Part shown: positions 10,829-21,410 of the stretch, in pieces
Layout of the letters: each line of letters starts with the position of its first letter
Numbering within the stretch: position 1 is the stretch's first letter
Assembly (NCBI RefSeq): GCF_005298175.1
Contig: NZ_SZYH01000001.1
Location: 620,001-684,000, forward strand
DNA: 64,000 nt
Source of the DNA: Marinobacter panjinensis
GTDB taxonomy: Bacteria; Pseudomonadota; Gammaproteobacteria; Pseudomonadales; Oleiphilaceae
Reading direction: 5' to 3'
Notes under the pieces: generated by a model
What the model saw: the letters and a program-made list of their open reading frames with translations, nothing else
The model's database searches: none
What the model was told of the DNA's origin: nothing
Position numbers and translations under genes: made by a program

Positions 10829-11272
10829 TTATGCGTTCGCCAGCTCTTCGACACCGCGATTGGCAAGTTCGTCCGCCAACTCATTCCCCGGATTTCCGGA
10901 GTGGCCTTTGACCCAGTGCCAGTTCACCGTGTGCCTCGCCACCTCGCTGTCCAGTTCCCGCCAGAGATCTTCGTTTTTGACCGGTTTTTTCGCCGACGTT
11001 TTCCAGCCGTTCCGTTTCCAGCCATGCATCCATTCCGTGATGCCCTTCCGAACATACTGGGAATCCGTGTACAGCTCTACTTCACAGGGGCGCTTCAGCG
11101 CCTCCAGGCCCCGTATAGCTGCCATCAATTCCATTCTGTTGTTGGTGGTATTGGCTTCACCACCATGCAACTTCTTGCTGGCGTTGCCATAGCTCAGCAC
11201 TACACCCCAACCTCCCGGCCCCGGGTTTCCCTTGCAGGCGCCATCGGTGTAGAGAACAACCTTACCGACCAT
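10829..11272 (-). CDS. rnhA: Ribonuclease HI
   Basis: Cleaves the RNA strand of RNA-DNA hybrids, removing primers and R-loops. At 147 residues it is the usual length. The metal-binding acidic residues are all present: Asp10 ([11 protein letters not shown]), Glu48 (NRMELMAA), Asp70 (YTDSQYV) and Asp134 (ELADELA), with the catalytic-loop His124 (KGHSGNPGN). The start codon shares one base with the stop of the upstream methyltransferase (TGATG), so it is translationally coupled to it. dnaQ follows after 12 bp. Confidence 0.97.
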   Translation of the reverse strand: MVGKVVLYTDGACKGNPGPGGWGVVLSYGNASKKLHGGEANTTNNRMELMAAIRGLEALKRPCEVELYTDSQYVRKGITEWMHGWKRNGWKTSAKKPVKNEDLWRELDSEVARHTVNWHWVKGHSGNPGNELADELANRGVEELANA

Positions 11273-12093
11273 CAGTATTCCTCGAGTTGATTATGGTTAA
11301 GCGCAGCCCCGCTGCGGTTCCGTCCTTTCCCGGGGTACGAAAGCGAGGCTCCAACGGCCCCCCTGCCCGGCATCGCAATCACCTTCTTTCCCTGCCAGAC
11401 CGGCTTGCGGGGTATTCTTGAGTAAACCCGTTTTTTGGCAAGAATACAGTAATAGGCGCCTACCGGCAGGAACCGATTGCCACAAACACGCTCCACGATT
11501 CCCGGGCCATCACTCAACACTGCTCGCTGGAGCGGCACCTGAAAAAAGGAGGAACCTGCGGACTCCACGGAAAAATCAAGCAACCGGAGCCAGTCTTCCA
11601 TCCGCCGTTTCATCATGAAGCGTCCGCCCCAGGGGCCGCCGCGGTGCCTTGACGCCAGCTTCCGGAGCCCCCAGAGGCTGAAAGGGTTGAACCCGATCAA
11701 CACCATCATCCCTTCTCCGCGAAGAACCCTGGACGCCTCACGCAACGCCTGGTGGGGATGCGGTGAAAAGTCAGCGGTATGGTGAAGTATTACCAGGTCC
11801 ATGGAATCCCCGGGGAAGGGCAATTCATCCGCATCACAGACCGCTACTCCGTCAGGTATGGCGGAATTCCACATAGGGGTGGTGAGGATTCTCTGGGAAA
11901 AATCGGCGGTGCTTGCCAGCGGCAGGCGGTGGCTAAGGCCAACCTGCAACTGCCTGGCCCCCGACAGCTTCTGAATATGATGATCAACGCAAGCCCTCTG
12001 ATCCGCCAGCAGCGAACGGCCCAGGGGGGTCTGGAACCAGCTTTCAAAACTTTGCTGTCGGGCAGAGTAATCAATCTCACCTGCTGGGGTCAT
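11272..12093 (-). CDS. Class I SAM-dependent methyltransferase (Methyltransf_11-like)
   Basis: A 273-residue putative methyltransferase of unknown substrate, regularly found beside rnhA in pseudomonad relatives. The second half of the Rossmann fold is clear: [19 protein letters not shown] (motif II/III region), then [20 protein letters not shown] (motif IV/V). The glycine-rich motif I is degenerate ([11 protein letters not shown]), so SAM binding is not certain. The frame stays open to 12381, but two internal ATGs are better. The one at 12093 ([12 protein letters not shown]) follows GAAGGGAAT at normal distance, while the one at 12114 has no ribosome site, so 12093 is chosen. It is divergent from gloB and couples to rnhA by a one-base overlap. 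Confidence 0.78.
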   Translation of the reverse strand: MTPAGEIDYSARQQSFESWFQTPLGRSLLADQRACVDHHIQKLSGARQLQVGLSHRLPLASTADFSQRILTTPMWNSAIPDGVAVCDADELPFPGDSMDLVILHHTADFSPHPHQALREASRVLRGEGMMVLIGFNPFSLWGLRKLASRHRGGPWGGRFMMKRRMEDWLRLLDFSVESAGSSFFQVPLQRAVLSDGPGIVERVCGNRFLPVGAYYCILAKKRVYSRIPRKPVWQGKKVIAMPGRGAVGASLSYPGKGRNRSGAALNHNQLEEY

Positions 12094-12201
12094 CGCTGCA
12101 TTCCCTTCGTTCATTGCGCGTTCGTTGCGGCCTTGATGTTGGGACGTCGCTGTTAATGCACTATCATAACAGTCACATTCGTTTTGCACATGTGGGAGCC
12201 T

Positions 12202-12996
12202 ATGCTGACCATCAGCGCTATTCCAGCTTTTAATGACAACTACATCTGGTGCCTGTTCAACACCGACGACCGCAAGGCACTGATTGTCGACCCTGGCCAG
12301 GCGGAACCCGCCATTCGGTTCCTTGCTGACAACGGGCTGGAGCTTGATACCATTCTGGTCACCCACCACCACCCGGACCACGTTGGCGGAGTCGATACCC
12401 TGGCCAAAACGGTTTCCGGATGCCGCATCATTGGCCCCGCCAACTCACCCTTCAAGGGCGCCACCAGCGAGGTCCACCCTGGTGATGAAGTGGTGTGGCA
12501 AGACCTGACCTTCAATGTGCTGGCTGTGCCCGGCCATACACTCGACCACATCGCCTATTTTACAGATTGTCATGTGAACGACCGCCCGGTGCTGTTTTGT
12601 GGCGACACGCTGTTTGTCTGCGGGTGCGGGCGACTGTTCGAAGGAACGCCGGAGCAGATGAAACAGTCCCTGGAGAGCATCCGCAACCTGCCGGATGAAA
12701 CGGCCGTCTATTGTGCCCACGAATACACAATGGCCAACCTGAAGTTTGCCAGGCACTGGCTGCCGGATGACGCGCAACTGCGTGAATTTGAAGCCCGGTG
12801 CCAGAAGCGCCGGGACGACGGCGAACCAACCGTGCCGTCCATCCTGGGTGACGAAAAACGACTGAACCCCTTCCTTCGATGGGATGATCAGGCGGTGATC
12901 GATTCAGCAAAAAGACATGCCAGCAAAGCAGGACTGACCATCACGTCGGAGAATGACGTTTTCGCAGTAACCCGGCATGGCAAGGATACCTTTTAG
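12202..12996 (+). CDS. gloB: Hydroxyacylglutathione hydrolase (glyoxalase II)
   Basis: Hydrolyses S-lactoylglutathione to lactate and glutathione, the second step of methylglyoxal detoxification. The 264 residues form a metallo-beta-lactamase fold carrying the binuclear zinc motif THHHPDH (54-60), downstream ligand histidines ([11 protein letters not shown] and [12 protein letters not shown]), and the C-terminal substrate-binding helices ending in [11 protein letters not shown]. The ATG at 12202 gives the expected N-terminus [16 protein letters not shown]. Upstream in-frame TTG and ATG codons (12184, 12190) would add residues the family lacks. It is divergent from the methyltransferase, with 108 bp between start codons. 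Confidence 0.95.
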   Translation: MLTISAIPAFNDNYIWCLFNTDDRKALIVDPGQAEPAIRFLADNGLELDTILVTHHHPDHVGGVDTLAKTVSGCRIIGPANSPFKGATSEVHPGDEVVWQDLTFNVLAVPGHTLDHIAYFTDCHVNDRPVLFCGDTLFVCGCGRLFEGTPEQMKQSLESIRNLPDETAVYCAHEYTMANLKFARHWLPDDAQLREFEARCQKRRDDGEPTVPSILGDEKRLNPFLRWDDQAVIDSAKRHASKAGLTITSENDVFAVTRHGKDTF

Positions 12997-13052
12997 GGGG
13001 TCGCGGGTAACAAATTCTATCAATGACGTAACCAGAGTCTTGTTGACCCCCT
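12995..13052. other. Inverted repeat after gloB
   Basis: AGGGGGTC at 12995-13002 overlaps the gloB stop and is mirrored by GACCCCCT at 13045-13052. AACAA and TTGTT lie further inside. The long inner loop and absence of a T-run make it a poor intrinsic terminator. It may be a weak gloB transcript end or a feature of the mltD leader. Confidence 0.4.
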
Positions 13053-13161
13053 GAAAAGCGTTCCAATAGAATCCGTATAACTTTTGCGCCGTAAACTACT
13101 AAATATGCCGGGTTTTCAGACAGATCATCCCGGCGTCGCCCAGCCAACCGGAAGTCGTTAT

Positions 13162-14895
13162 ATGTCGGTCTCGCGAGTATCAATCCTGTTTCTTCTTGGC
13201 ACACTAACCAGTGGTTGCAGCCTCTTCGCCCCTGCAGAGCGAGATCACACGGAAGCTTCCGCAAACGTTCTTGAAACCGAAAGGTTGACTGTTGCTGCCG
13301 GAGACGAGGATCTCAAGGAATCCATTGAATCCGACCCCGATAACAAATCAGCTGACAAATCGTCCCGCACGCAACTGGATGATGCCATCGAGCCCTCACT
13401 CAAAAAAACAGCTGAAGATGCCAGACAAAAACTGGACACTCCCAAACAGGAAAATTCCGCTGAAGAGGTCGCCGTATCGGATCTTTGGCAACGACTGAGA
13501 TCCGGGTTCGCGCTGGACCATGACGCCAGTGACCCCAGGGTCCAGGCCCAGCTCAACTGGTACAAAAAACACCCGCGCTACATTGACCGCGTTGTAGAGC
13601 GAGGAAGCCGTTACCTGCACTACATTGTCACGGAAACCGAGAAGCGTGGTCTGCCCACAGAACTGGCTCTGCTCCCTGTGGTGGAAAGTGCGTTCGACCC
13701 GTTCGCCTACTCCCATGGCCGCGCTGCTGGCCTGTGGCAGTTCATTCCGTCAACCGGCAAGTATTTCGGCCTGACCCAGAGCTGGTGGCACGACGACCGG
13801 CGTGATGTGATAGCAGCCACGGACGCGGCACTGACTTACCTCGACAGGCTGGCAACCCGTTTTGACGGCGATTATATGCTGGCACTGGCTGCCTATAACA
13901 GCGGCGGCGGCACCGTTTCCAGTGCTATGAGGCGTAACCGCAACAAGAACGCAGCGACTGATTTCTGGTCACTGGATCTGCCCAGGGAAACCCGCCATTA
14001 CGTACCCAAACTGATCGCGCTTGCAAAGATATTTGACCAGCCGGAGAAATACGGCATTGAATTGCCGGCGCTTTCCGATGAGCCCTATTTTGAGGTCGTG
14101 AAAACTGGCTCACAGCTGGATCTTGCCCAGGCCGCGGAACTGGCGGGTGTGGACATTGACGAAATCTACCTGCTTAACCCGTCTTTCAATCGCTGGGCGA
14201 CGTCGCCGGACGGCCCCCACCGTCTGCTGGTGCCAAAGGAAAATGCCAGCACCTTCATCGCGGCACTCGAGAAAACCGATCCTTCGCAACGCGTATCCTG
14301 GAACAACTATAAGGTGGTTTCCGGCGATACGCTCAGCACCATCGCAAAACGTTATTCTACAACGCCTTCGGTTATCCAGCAGGTCAACAATCTCAACAGC
14401 CACATTATCCGTATCGGCCAACGGCTGATGATTCCTTCTGCAGCCAAGCAGTCAGAGACCTATGCACTCAGCGCCAGTGAGCGGCTTGCCAGTAAACAGG
14501 AGCGCAGCGGCAAGAACAGCAATGGCACCCGCGTTGACTATACTGTTCGCTCAGGTGATACCTTCTGGGATATTGCCCGCGAACACCGTGTCTCTGTCCG
14601 GCAGGTTGCATCCTGGAATGGCATGGCACCGGGCGACCCGCTGATGCCTGGCAAGAAACTGGTTATCTGGTCCAAATCCAAGCAGCCTGCCATGCTGGCC
14701 AGCAACAACAGAGGCAAGGGCATGGTCCGCAAGGTGGGCTATCAGGTCCGTAAAGGCGACTCCCTGTCGACCATCGCCAACCGTTTCGCGGTGAATGTGA
14801 GGGATATCGCAAGCTGGAACGATCTCAACACGTCACGTTATCTGCAGCCCGGGCAAAGTCTGGTACTCTATGTGGACATAAGAAACAGTCCCTGA
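13162..14895 (+). CDS. mltD: MltD, membrane-bound lytic murein transglycosylase D
   Basis: An outer-membrane lipoprotein that cleaves peptidoglycan glycans. It has 577 residues from the ATG at 13162: a signal with a lipobox-like LTSGC (Cys19), a low-complexity acidic/Ser-rich linker to about 115, and a GH23 transglycosylase domain with catalytic Glu175 in VVESAFDP followed by GRAAGLWQFIPSTGKYFGL. Three LysM repeats begin near residues 383 (VVSGDTLSTIAKRY), 457 (VRSGDTFWDIAREH) and 524 (VRKGDSLSTIANRF), so it is a multi-LysM version. The longer frame from 13084 would put 26 residues before the signal peptide and is rejected. The yejA-like gene follows after 26 bp. Confidence 0.95.
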   Translation: MSVSRVSILFLLGTLTSGCSLFAPAERDHTEASANVLETERLTVAAGDEDLKESIESDPDNKSADKSSRTQLDDAIEPSLKKTAEDARQKLDTPKQENSAEEVAVSDLWQRLRSGFALDHDASDPRVQAQLNWYKKHPRYIDRVVERGSRYLHYIVTETEKRGLPTELALLPVVESAFDPFAYSHGRAAGLWQFIPSTGKYFGLTQSWWHDDRRDVIAATDAALTYLDRLATRFDGDYMLALAAYNSGGGTVSSAMRRNRNKNAATDFWSLDLPRETRHYVPKLIALAKIFDQPEKYGIELPALSDEPYFEVVKTGSQLDLAQAAELAGVDIDEIYLLNPSFNRWATSPDGPHRLLVPKENASTFIAALEKTDPSQRVSWNNYKVVSGDTLSTIAKRYSTTPSVIQQVNNLNSHIIRIGQRLMIPSAAKQSETYALSASERLASKQERSGKNSNGTRVDYTVRSGDTFWDIAREHRVSVRQVASWNGMAPGDPLMPGKKLVIWSKSKQPAMLASNNRGKGMVRKVGYQVRKGDSLSTIANRFAVNVRDIASWNDLNTSRYLQPGQSLVLYVDIRNSP

Positions 14896-14921
14896 GCCTG
14901 AACCGGAAGCGCGCGAGATCT

Positions 14922-16745
14922 ATGACAAGAACACGGAAAGCCCCATCCCTCATCAGTGCTTTTACTTTTGTCGCCATGGCTCTCCTGCCATGGCAATCCA
15001 TCTCAGCCGATACTGCGGCAAAACACGGCATTGCGATGCACGGGGATACCCGTTATCCCGAGGGCTTTCCCCACTTTGATTACGTCAATCCGGACGCCCC
15101 CAAGGGCGGCACCATACGTATGGCGGTGGTGGCCAATGGTTTTGATTCCTTCAACCCTTTCGTAATCCGTGGCGTGGCCGCGGCCGGCATTAACGCCTAC
15201 CTTTACGATACGTTGATGGAGGCCTCTGCAGACGAGCCTTTCTCAGCCTATGGCTTGATTGCAGAATCCATAGAGACACCCGAGGACCGGAGTTACGTCA
15301 CTTTCAACCTGCGCGAAGAAGCCCGCTTCCAGGACGGCGAGCCGATTACCGCCGAAGACGTGAAATTTTCTTTCGACGTCCTGACCACCAAGGGCCACCC
15401 TTTCTATCGCAATTACTATGCGGACGTAACAGAAGTAACGATCGAGGATGAGCGACGAATCCGCTTCGATTTTGCAGAGACCAACAACCGGGAACTGCCC
15501 CTGATTCTTGGTCAGCTGCCCGTCCTTCCCAGTCATTACTGGGAGAATCGTGAGTTCGGAGATAACGGCCTGACACCCCCTGTGGGCAGTGGCCCCTATC
15601 GAATCGGAGACTTCGAGCCAGGTCGTTCCATTACGTTCGAGCGAGTAGAGGATTACTGGGCAGAGGACCTTGGCGTCCGCAAAGGCAAGTTCAATTTCGA
15701 TAACCTTCAATACGACTATTACACGGACGACACCGTGGCGCTGGAGTCGTTCCGGGCTGGCAACTTTGATTTTCGGGTGGAATCCTCTGCCAAGAACTGG
15801 GCAACCGCCTATAGGGGTGACCAGTTCGAATCCGGCAAGGTAAAAACCGAGGCGGTCAAGCATGGTCGCCCGGCAGGAATGCAGGCCTTTGCCATGAACA
15901 CGCGCCGCGAGGTGTTGAGTGATCCGAAAGTGCGCGAAGCACTCAGCTACGCGTTTGACTTCGAATGGGCCAACAAAAACCTGTTCTACGGGCAGTACAC
16001 CCGTACCTCCAGCTACTTCGAGAACAGTGAGCTGGCCTCATCCGGCCTCCCCGAAGGCCGGGAACTGGAGATTCTGGAACCCTACCGGGAACAGCTACCC
16101 GCGGATGTCTTCACGGAAGCATACCAGCCACCCTCGACCGCTGGTGAAAGGAGCCTGCGCGACAACCTCCGTACCGCACTTACCATGCTCCGGGACGCCG
16201 GCTACGCTGTAAAAGATGGCACCATGGTGAATCTCGAAACCGGTCAACCCTTGGCGTTCGAGATTCTGATTTACCAGAAAACGTTCGAGCGGGTGGTACT
16301 GCCCTTCAAGAACAATCTGGCAAAGCTGGGTATCGATGTATCGGTACGGCTGGTGGATACCAACCAATACATCCAGCGAATCCGTGAATTCGACTACGAC
16401 ATGACCGTGCAGGGTATCGGACAGTCCGACTCTCCGGGTAATGAGCAAAGAGAGTACTGGCACTCGTCCACCGTCGACGTGAAAGGATCGCGCAACTACA
16501 TGGGTGTCGACAGCCCGGTGGTTGATGACCTTGTCAACATGGTGATCCAGGCACCGACCCGGGAGGAACTCGTTCACCGGGTACGGGCGCTGGACCGGGT
16601 GCTGCTCCACGGGCATTACGTGATACCGAACTGGTACCTGCCCAAGGACCGCATCGCCTACTGGTCCTTCCTGACGCGGCCGGATACTGTGCCCAAAAAT
16701 GGCGTTGATATTAACAACTGGTGGGTGAAAAGCACTGACCAATGA
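14922..16745 (+). CDS. yejA: Periplasmic oligopeptide-binding protein, YejA-type
   Basis: Solute-binding protein of a dipeptide/oligopeptide ABC importer (SBP_bac_5 family), 607 residues. An N-terminal signal peptide (residues 1-29, ending SISA) precedes the mature protein, which begins KHGIAMHGDTRYPEGFPHFDYVN. The family core GGTIRMAVVANGFDSFNPF is near residue 62, and the stretch EPITAEDVKFSFDVL is typical. It heads a four-gene cluster with yejB (38 bp later), yejE and yejF. The E. coli Yej system takes up peptides including microcin C; the ligand here is not known. It could be expressed from the mltD promoter, since the gap is only 26 bp. Confidence 0.93.
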   Translation: MTRTRKAPSLISAFTFVAMALLPWQSISADTAAKHGIAMHGDTRYPEGFPHFDYVNPDAPKGGTIRMAVVANGFDSFNPFVIRGVAAAGINAYLYDTLMEASADEPFSAYGLIAESIETPEDRSYVTFNLREEARFQDGEPITAEDVKFSFDVLTTKGHPFYRNYYADVTEVTIEDERRIRFDFAETNNRELPLILGQLPVLPSHYWENREFGDNGLTPPVGSGPYRIGDFEPGRSITFERVEDYWAEDLGVRKGKFNFDNLQYDYYTDDTVALESFRAGNFDFRVESSAKNWATAYRGDQFESGKVKTEAVKHGRPAGMQAFAMNTRREVLSDPKVREALSYAFDFEWANKNLFYGQYTRTSSYFENSELASSGLPEGRELEILEPYREQLPADVFTEAYQPPSTAGERSLRDNLRTALTMLRDAGYAVKDGTMVNLETGQPLAFEILIYQKTFERVVLPFKNNLAKLGIDVSVRLVDTNQYIQRIREFDYDMTVQGIGQSDSPGNEQREYWHSSTVDVKGSRNYMGVDSPVVDDLVNMVIQAPTREELVHRVRALDRVLLHGHYVIPNWYLPKDRIAYWSFLTRPDTVPKNGVDINNWWVKSTDQ

Positions 16746-16783
16746 TGCAGTTCTCTGACATAAACGAGACGGAGTTCCGCTGA

Positions 16784-17869
16784 ATGGGCAGTTATATCCT
16801 CAGGCGCCTGGCGCTGATCATCCCCACATTGCTTGGAATCATGCTGCTCAACTTCGTGATTGTTCAGGCCGCCCCGGGCGGCCCGGTTGAACAATTGATT
16901 GCGGAAACCGAAGGGCATGGTGGCGGTGCTCTCGCCAGGGCCAGTGGCGGTGGCTCGGGCGGCGAAGTTACCTCTTCAAGTGGCGATAGCCGTGGCTCCC
17001 GCGGGCTCCCGGAGGAGCTGCTCCGGGAGATCGAAGTCATGTACGGCTTCGACAAGCCAGCCCATGAGCGCTTTCTGAAAATGCTCGGCGACTACGCCAC
17101 TTTCGATTTCGGCGATTCCTTCTACCGTGACCGGTCAGTCATCGAGTTGATACTGGACAAAATGCCGGTGTCGATCTCCCTGGGGTTATGGTCCACCCTG
17201 ATCATCTATCTGATTTCCATTCCACTGGGCATCCGCAAGGCCGTCACCGACGGCTCCCGGTTCGATGTCTGGAGCAGTTCTGCCATCGTGGTGGGCTACG
17301 CCATTCCCGGCTTCCTGTTCGCCATACTGCTGATTGTCCTGTTTGCCGGCGGCAGCTACCTGGACTGGTTTCCCTTGCGGGGGCTGACCTCATCCAATTT
17401 CGACGAGCTTAACTGGTACCAAAAAATCGGTGATTATTTCTGGCACCTGGCACTGCCCGTCACCGCCAATGTGATCGGGGGGTTCGCCACCCTCACCCTG
17501 CTGACCAAGAACTCTTTCCTTGATGAAATCAGCAAGCAATACGTTGTAACTGCCCGCGCCAAGGGTCTGGAAGAAAAGCAGGTGCTATACGGGCACGTGT
17601 TCCGCAACGCGATGTTAATCGTCATTGCCAGTCTTCCCGGGGTACTGGTCTCACTATTCTTCACCGGCTCACTGCTGATCGAAGTGATCTTTTCCCTGGA
17701 CGGGCTGGGGTTGCTCGGCTTTGAAGCGGCCCTGAACCGTGATTACCCGGTGATCTTCGGCACGCTCTTTATCTTCACGCTCATGGGCCTGGTGCTGAAA
17801 CTGATCAGCGACATCACCTACGTTCTGGTGGACCCGCGCATTGATTTTGAAAGCCGGGAGGGATCATGA
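16784..17869 (+). CDS. yejB: Peptide ABC transporter permease, YejB-type
   Basis: Inner-membrane permease of the peptide importer, 361 residues, with the N-terminal [22 protein letters not shown] helix typical of DppB/OppB proteins and a BPD_transp_1 core. The EAA-type loop reads [21 protein letters not shown] near residues 263-283. A Gly/Ser-rich insertion (about 45-75) lies between the first helix and the conserved [10 protein letters not shown] stretch, as in other YejB proteins. Its last four bases (ATGA) overlap the start of yejE, indicating coupled translation. Confidence 0.94.
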   Translation: MGSYILRRLALIIPTLLGIMLLNFVIVQAAPGGPVEQLIAETEGHGGGALARASGGGSGGEVTSSSGDSRGSRGLPEELLREIEVMYGFDKPAHERFLKMLGDYATFDFGDSFYRDRSVIELILDKMPVSISLGLWSTLIIYLISIPLGIRKAVTDGSRFDVWSSSAIVVGYAIPGFLFAILLIVLFAGGSYLDWFPLRGLTSSNFDELNWYQKIGDYFWHLALPVTANVIGGFATLTLLTKNSFLDEISKQYVVTARAKGLEEKQVLYGHVFRNAMLIVIASLPGVLVSLFFTGSLLIEVIFSLDGLGLLGFEAALNRDYPVIFGTLFIFTLMGLVLKLISDITYVLVDPRIDFESREGS

Positions 17870-18894
17870 GTCTGGTAAAGCTGACCCCGATCCAGCAGCG
17901 CCGGCTTGCCAACTTCCGCAAAAACCGCCGCGGCTTCTGGTCTCTGTGGGTATTCCTGGCCCTGTTCGGGCTCTCCCTGATCGCCGAAGTGATCGCCAAC
18001 GACGTGCCGCTGGTAGCCTACTACAAGGGGGATCTCTATTTCCCGGTGGTGGAAAGCGTGCCCGAAGAAACCTTCGGTGGATTTCTGCCCACGGAAGCCG
18101 ATTACCGCGATTCCTTTATTGCCGATGAAATCAACGATAACGGGTGGATGATCTGGCCCCCGATACGCTTCAGCTACAACACCACCAACTACAACCTGGA
18201 AGTTCCGTCGCCCGCGCCCCCGAGTGCCGAGAACTGGATAGGTACCGACGATCAGGGCCGTGACGTTGCGGCAAGGGTCATCTACGGATTCCGGATCTCG
18301 GTTCTGTTCGGACTCATCCTTACCATACTCAGCTGCATCGTCGGGGTCATTGTCGGCGCCATCCAGGGCTTCTATGGCGGCAAGATCGACCTGGTCGGAC
18401 AACGGTTCATCGAGATCTGGTCCGGGCTTCCGGTTCTGTATCTGCTGATCATTCTATCCAGTATCGTGCAGCCGAACTTCTGGTGGCTGCTGGGCATCAT
18501 GCTGCTTTTCAGCTGGATGGGGCTGGTGGATGTGGTGCGGGCGGAGTTCCTCCGTGCCCGCAACTTTGAGTATGTGAAGGCTGCCAGAGCCCTGGGGCTG
18601 GGCAACCGCAAGATCATGTTCCGGCACATTCTGCCCAACGCCATGGTCGCCACGCTTACGTTTTTGCCATTCATACTGACCGGCGCCATCACCGGCCTGA
18701 CCTCGCTGGATTTCCTGGGTTTCGGCCTGCCCTCCGGCTCCCCGTCGCTCGGTGAGCTGATTGCCCAGGGAAAATCCAATCTCCATGCGCCCTGGCTCGG
18801 CATTTCGGCCTTCGTTTCCCTGTCCATCATGCTGACCTTGCTGGTCTTCGTCGGCGAAGCGGTGCGCGATGCCTTTGACCCGAGAAAGAACTGA
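17866..18894 (+). CDS. yejE: Peptide ABC transporter permease, YejE-type
   Basis: Second permease of the importer, 342 residues. It begins with a cytoplasmic, basic [18 protein letters not shown] segment, one membrane helix, and a large periplasmic loop (about 45-130). Then follows the core with [20 protein letters not shown] and the ATPase-contact loop [20 protein letters not shown]. The ATG overlaps the yejB stop by 4 bp, and the next start (yejF) begins 2 bp after this stop, so the four genes form one operon. Confidence 0.94.
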   Translation: MSLVKLTPIQQRRLANFRKNRRGFWSLWVFLALFGLSLIAEVIANDVPLVAYYKGDLYFPVVESVPEETFGGFLPTEADYRDSFIADEINDNGWMIWPPIRFSYNTTNYNLEVPSPAPPSAENWIGTDDQGRDVAARVIYGFRISVLFGLILTILSCIVGVIVGAIQGFYGGKIDLVGQRFIEIWSGLPVLYLLIILSSIVQPNFWWLLGIMLLFSWMGLVDVVRAEFLRARNFEYVKAARALGLGNRKIMFRHILPNAMVATLTFLPFILTGAITGLTSLDFLGFGLPSGSPSLGELIAQGKSNLHAPWLGISAFVSLSIMLTLLVFVGEAVRDAFDPRKN

Positions 18895-18895
18895 T

Positions 18896-20512
18896 ATGTC
18901 GCAGCTTCTGGAAATCAAGGACCTGTCCATCACCTTTGACGCCACCGTTCAGGCCGTCCAGGGGCTGTCGCTCCGGATAGACCGGGGCGAGACCGTCGCG
19001 CTGGTGGGGGAAAGCGGTTCCGGAAAATCGGTATCGGCGCTGTCGGTTCTAAGGCTTCTGGATGAGCGCCACGCCAGTTACCCGAGCGGTGAGATCCTGT
19101 TCCAGGGCGAGGACATGCTGAAAGTCAGCCAGAAACGGCTGCGGCAGATCCGCGGCCGGCAGATCAGCATGATCTTTCAGGAGCCGATGACTTCCCTCAA
19201 CCCGCTGCACACGGTTGAAAAACAGATCAGCGAGACGCTCGCGCTGCACAAGGGCATGCGCGGCCCACAGGCAAAGACCCGCTGTATAGAGCTGCTGGAA
19301 CTGGTGGGCATACCTTCGCCGGAGGATCGCCTGAACGCCTACCCGCATCAATTATCGGGTGGCCAGAAGCAACGGGTGATGATCGCCATGGCACTGGCCA
19401 ATGAGCCGGACCTATTGATTGCGGATGAACCGACTACCGCCCTCGATGTTACCGTGCAGAAACAGGTCCTGGAGTTGCTCAAAGACCTCCAGCACAAGCT
19501 TGGCATGGCCATCCTGCTGATTACCCATGACCTGTCCATCGTTCGTCGCTACGCCGACCACGTCGTCGTTATGGAGCGAGGCCTGCTGGTAGAGGAAGCG
19601 GCGACAACAACCCTGTTCGACGATCCAAAGCACCCTTACACCCGTCGCCTGCTTGACGCGGAACCCCCCGCCTCACCTTCAGGCGCCATGGTCAACAACA
19701 AGCCGCTGCTGGATGTGGACAACCTGGATGTTCGCTTTATTACCCGAAAAAGCCTGCTGGGCACGCCGAAAGCCTGGTTCCAGGCGGTAGACAACGTCAG
19801 CTTTTCCCTCAACCAGGGCGAGACGCTTGGCATCGTGGGTGAAAGCGGCAGCGGCAAAACCACCATTGGCCACGCGCTGCTGAAACTGACCGGTAGCACC
19901 GGGAGCATACGGCTCACCGGATCGGAGTTATCCCATTTAGACCAGAAAGCATTCCGCCCCTGGCGCAGCCGACTCCAGATTGTGTTCCAGGACCCCTTCG
20001 GCAGCCTCAGCCCCCGCATGTCGGTCGCCGAGATTGTTCGGGAGGGTCTCGAAATTCACGCACCGGCCACCCCGGAGGAACAGGACCGGAAAGTTATCCA
20101 GGCACTGAACGACGTGGGCCTGGACCCGGACGCCCGACACCGCTACCCCCATGAATTTTCAGGTGGCCAACGGCAGCGAATCGCCATTGCCCGGGCGCTG
20201 GTGCTGCAGCCGGAGCTGATCATTCTGGACGAGCCCACCTCGGCCCTTGATCGAACGGTGCAAAAGCAGGTGATTACCCTTCTGAGAGATCTACAGGACA
20301 AATATGGTCTAAGCTATGTGTTTATCAGCCACGACCTGTCCGTGGTCCGGGCGCTTAGCCACAAACTGCTGGTGCTCAAAAACGGCTGCGTGGTGGAATA
20401 TGGCGAAGCATCCGGAATTTTCAACACACCGAAACACGAGTACACCCGTGAACTGCTTGGAGCGGCGCTTTTCTATACCGGGTACGACAGGCTGGACACT
20501 ACGACCAATTGA
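18896..20512 (+). CDS. yejF: Peptide ABC transporter, duplicated ATPase, YejF-type
   Basis: A 538-residue fusion of two ABC ATPase domains that powers the importer. The first domain has Walker A GESGSGKS (39-46) and signature LSGGQKQR. The second, after about residue 265, has Walker A GESGSGKT near 315 and signature FSGGQRQR, with Walker B segments [12 protein letters not shown] and [12 protein letters not shown]. Each half ends in the oligopeptide-transporter tail ([13 protein letters not shown], then [12 protein letters not shown]). The ATG at 18896 follows GAGAAAGAAC; an in-frame start at 18869 would lie inside yejE and is not used. fabI follows after 63 bp and probably has its own promoter. 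Confidence 0.95.
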   Translation: MSQLLEIKDLSITFDATVQAVQGLSLRIDRGETVALVGESGSGKSVSALSVLRLLDERHASYPSGEILFQGEDMLKVSQKRLRQIRGRQISMIFQEPMTSLNPLHTVEKQISETLALHKGMRGPQAKTRCIELLELVGIPSPEDRLNAYPHQLSGGQKQRVMIAMALANEPDLLIADEPTTALDVTVQKQVLELLKDLQHKLGMAILLITHDLSIVRRYADHVVVMERGLLVEEAATTTLFDDPKHPYTRRLLDAEPPASPSGAMVNNKPLLDVDNLDVRFITRKSLLGTPKAWFQAVDNVSFSLNQGETLGIVGESGSGKTTIGHALLKLTGSTGSIRLTGSELSHLDQKAFRPWRSRLQIVFQDPFGSLSPRMSVAEIVREGLEIHAPATPEEQDRKVIQALNDVGLDPDARHRYPHEFSGGQRQRIAIARALVLQPELIILDEPTSALDRTVQKQVITLLRDLQDKYGLSYVFISHDLSVVRALSHKLLVLKNGCVVEYGEASGIFNTPKHEYTRELLGAALFYTGYDRLDTTTN

Positions 20513-20575
20513 GCGTTACCCGCACCGCTGCGGTTCATGGATAATGCCTTAAACTGAAACACAGGGAGAACTGTT

Positions 20576-21361
20576 ATGGGATTACTCAGTGGCAAGAAAG
20601 CACTGATTGTCGGCGTTGCAAGCAAGCACTCAATTGCCTATGGCATTGCAGATGCCTTCGCCAGAGAGGGCGCCGAACTGGCTTTTACCTACCAGAATGA
20701 AAAGCTTAAATCCCGGGTGGAGAAATTCGCCGAAGGCTGGGGCAGTTCACTGATTTTTCCATGCGACGTTGCCAGCGATGACGAAATCGAAGCTGTGTTC
20801 ACCGATCTGGGCAAGCACTGGGATAATGTCGACGTTATTGTGCATTCCGTTGGCTTTGCGCCGGGCAACGAACTTGATGGCAACTACGTGGACGTCACTA
20901 CCCGTGAGGGCTTTCGTATTGCCCACGAAATCAGCTCCTACAGCTTTGTAGCGCTGGCCAAGGCCGGCCGCAAGATGCTGCACGAAAACAGCTCGCTGCT
21001 GACCCTGAGCTACCTGGGCGCCGAAAAGGTACTGCAGAACTACAACGTGATGGGACTGGCCAAGGCGTCACTGGAAGCCAACGTTCGCTATATGGCCGGC
21101 AGCCTGGGGCGTGATGGTATTCGGGTTAACGCCATCTCCGCAGGGCCCATCAGGACTCTGGCGGCCTCCGGCATCAAGAGCTTCCGCAAAATGCTCGCGG
21201 AGAATGCCCGCAGGGCGCCCCTGCGTCGGAATGTAACTACTGATGAGGTTGGCAATGCCGCCGCTTTCATGTGCTCCGACATGGCCAGTGGTATTACCGG
21301 CGAAATCATGTACGTGGATGCCGGCTTCAACATCACCGGCATGGGCGAACTGGAAGACTGA
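20576..21361 (+). CDS. fabI: Enoyl-ACP reductase (NADH), FabI
   Basis: Catalyses the last reductive step of fatty-acid elongation; the target of triclosan and isoniazid-type inhibitors. The 261 residues form an SDR fold whose catalytic residues align in number with E. coli FabI: Tyr146, Tyr156 and Lys163 ([20 protein letters not shown]). The NADH loop [15 protein letters not shown] is at the N-terminus. The ATG follows AGGGAGAACTGTT. The convergent PilZ gene ends 49 bp downstream; the gap contains a GTTCCCCGG/CCGGGAAC inverted repeat without a T-run. Confidence 0.97.
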   Translation: MGLLSGKKALIVGVASKHSIAYGIADAFAREGAELAFTYQNEKLKSRVEKFAEGWGSSLIFPCDVASDDEIEAVFTDLGKHWDNVDVIVHSVGFAPGNELDGNYVDVTTREGFRIAHEISSYSFVALAKAGRKMLHENSSLLTLSYLGAEKVLQNYNVMGLAKASLEANVRYMAGSLGRDGIRVNAISAGPIRTLAASGIKSFRKMLAENARRAPLRRNVTTDEVGNAAAFMCSDMASGITGEIMYVDAGFNITGMGELED

Positions 21362-21410
21362 CAGCGCCTGCAGTTCCCCGGTGGGGCCTCTGCCCTGCCG
21401 GGAACCACGG

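Noticed and set aside
10358..11290. 310-residue plus-strand ORF
   Set aside because: Antisense to dnaQ and rnhA, both of which have complete catalytic motifs.
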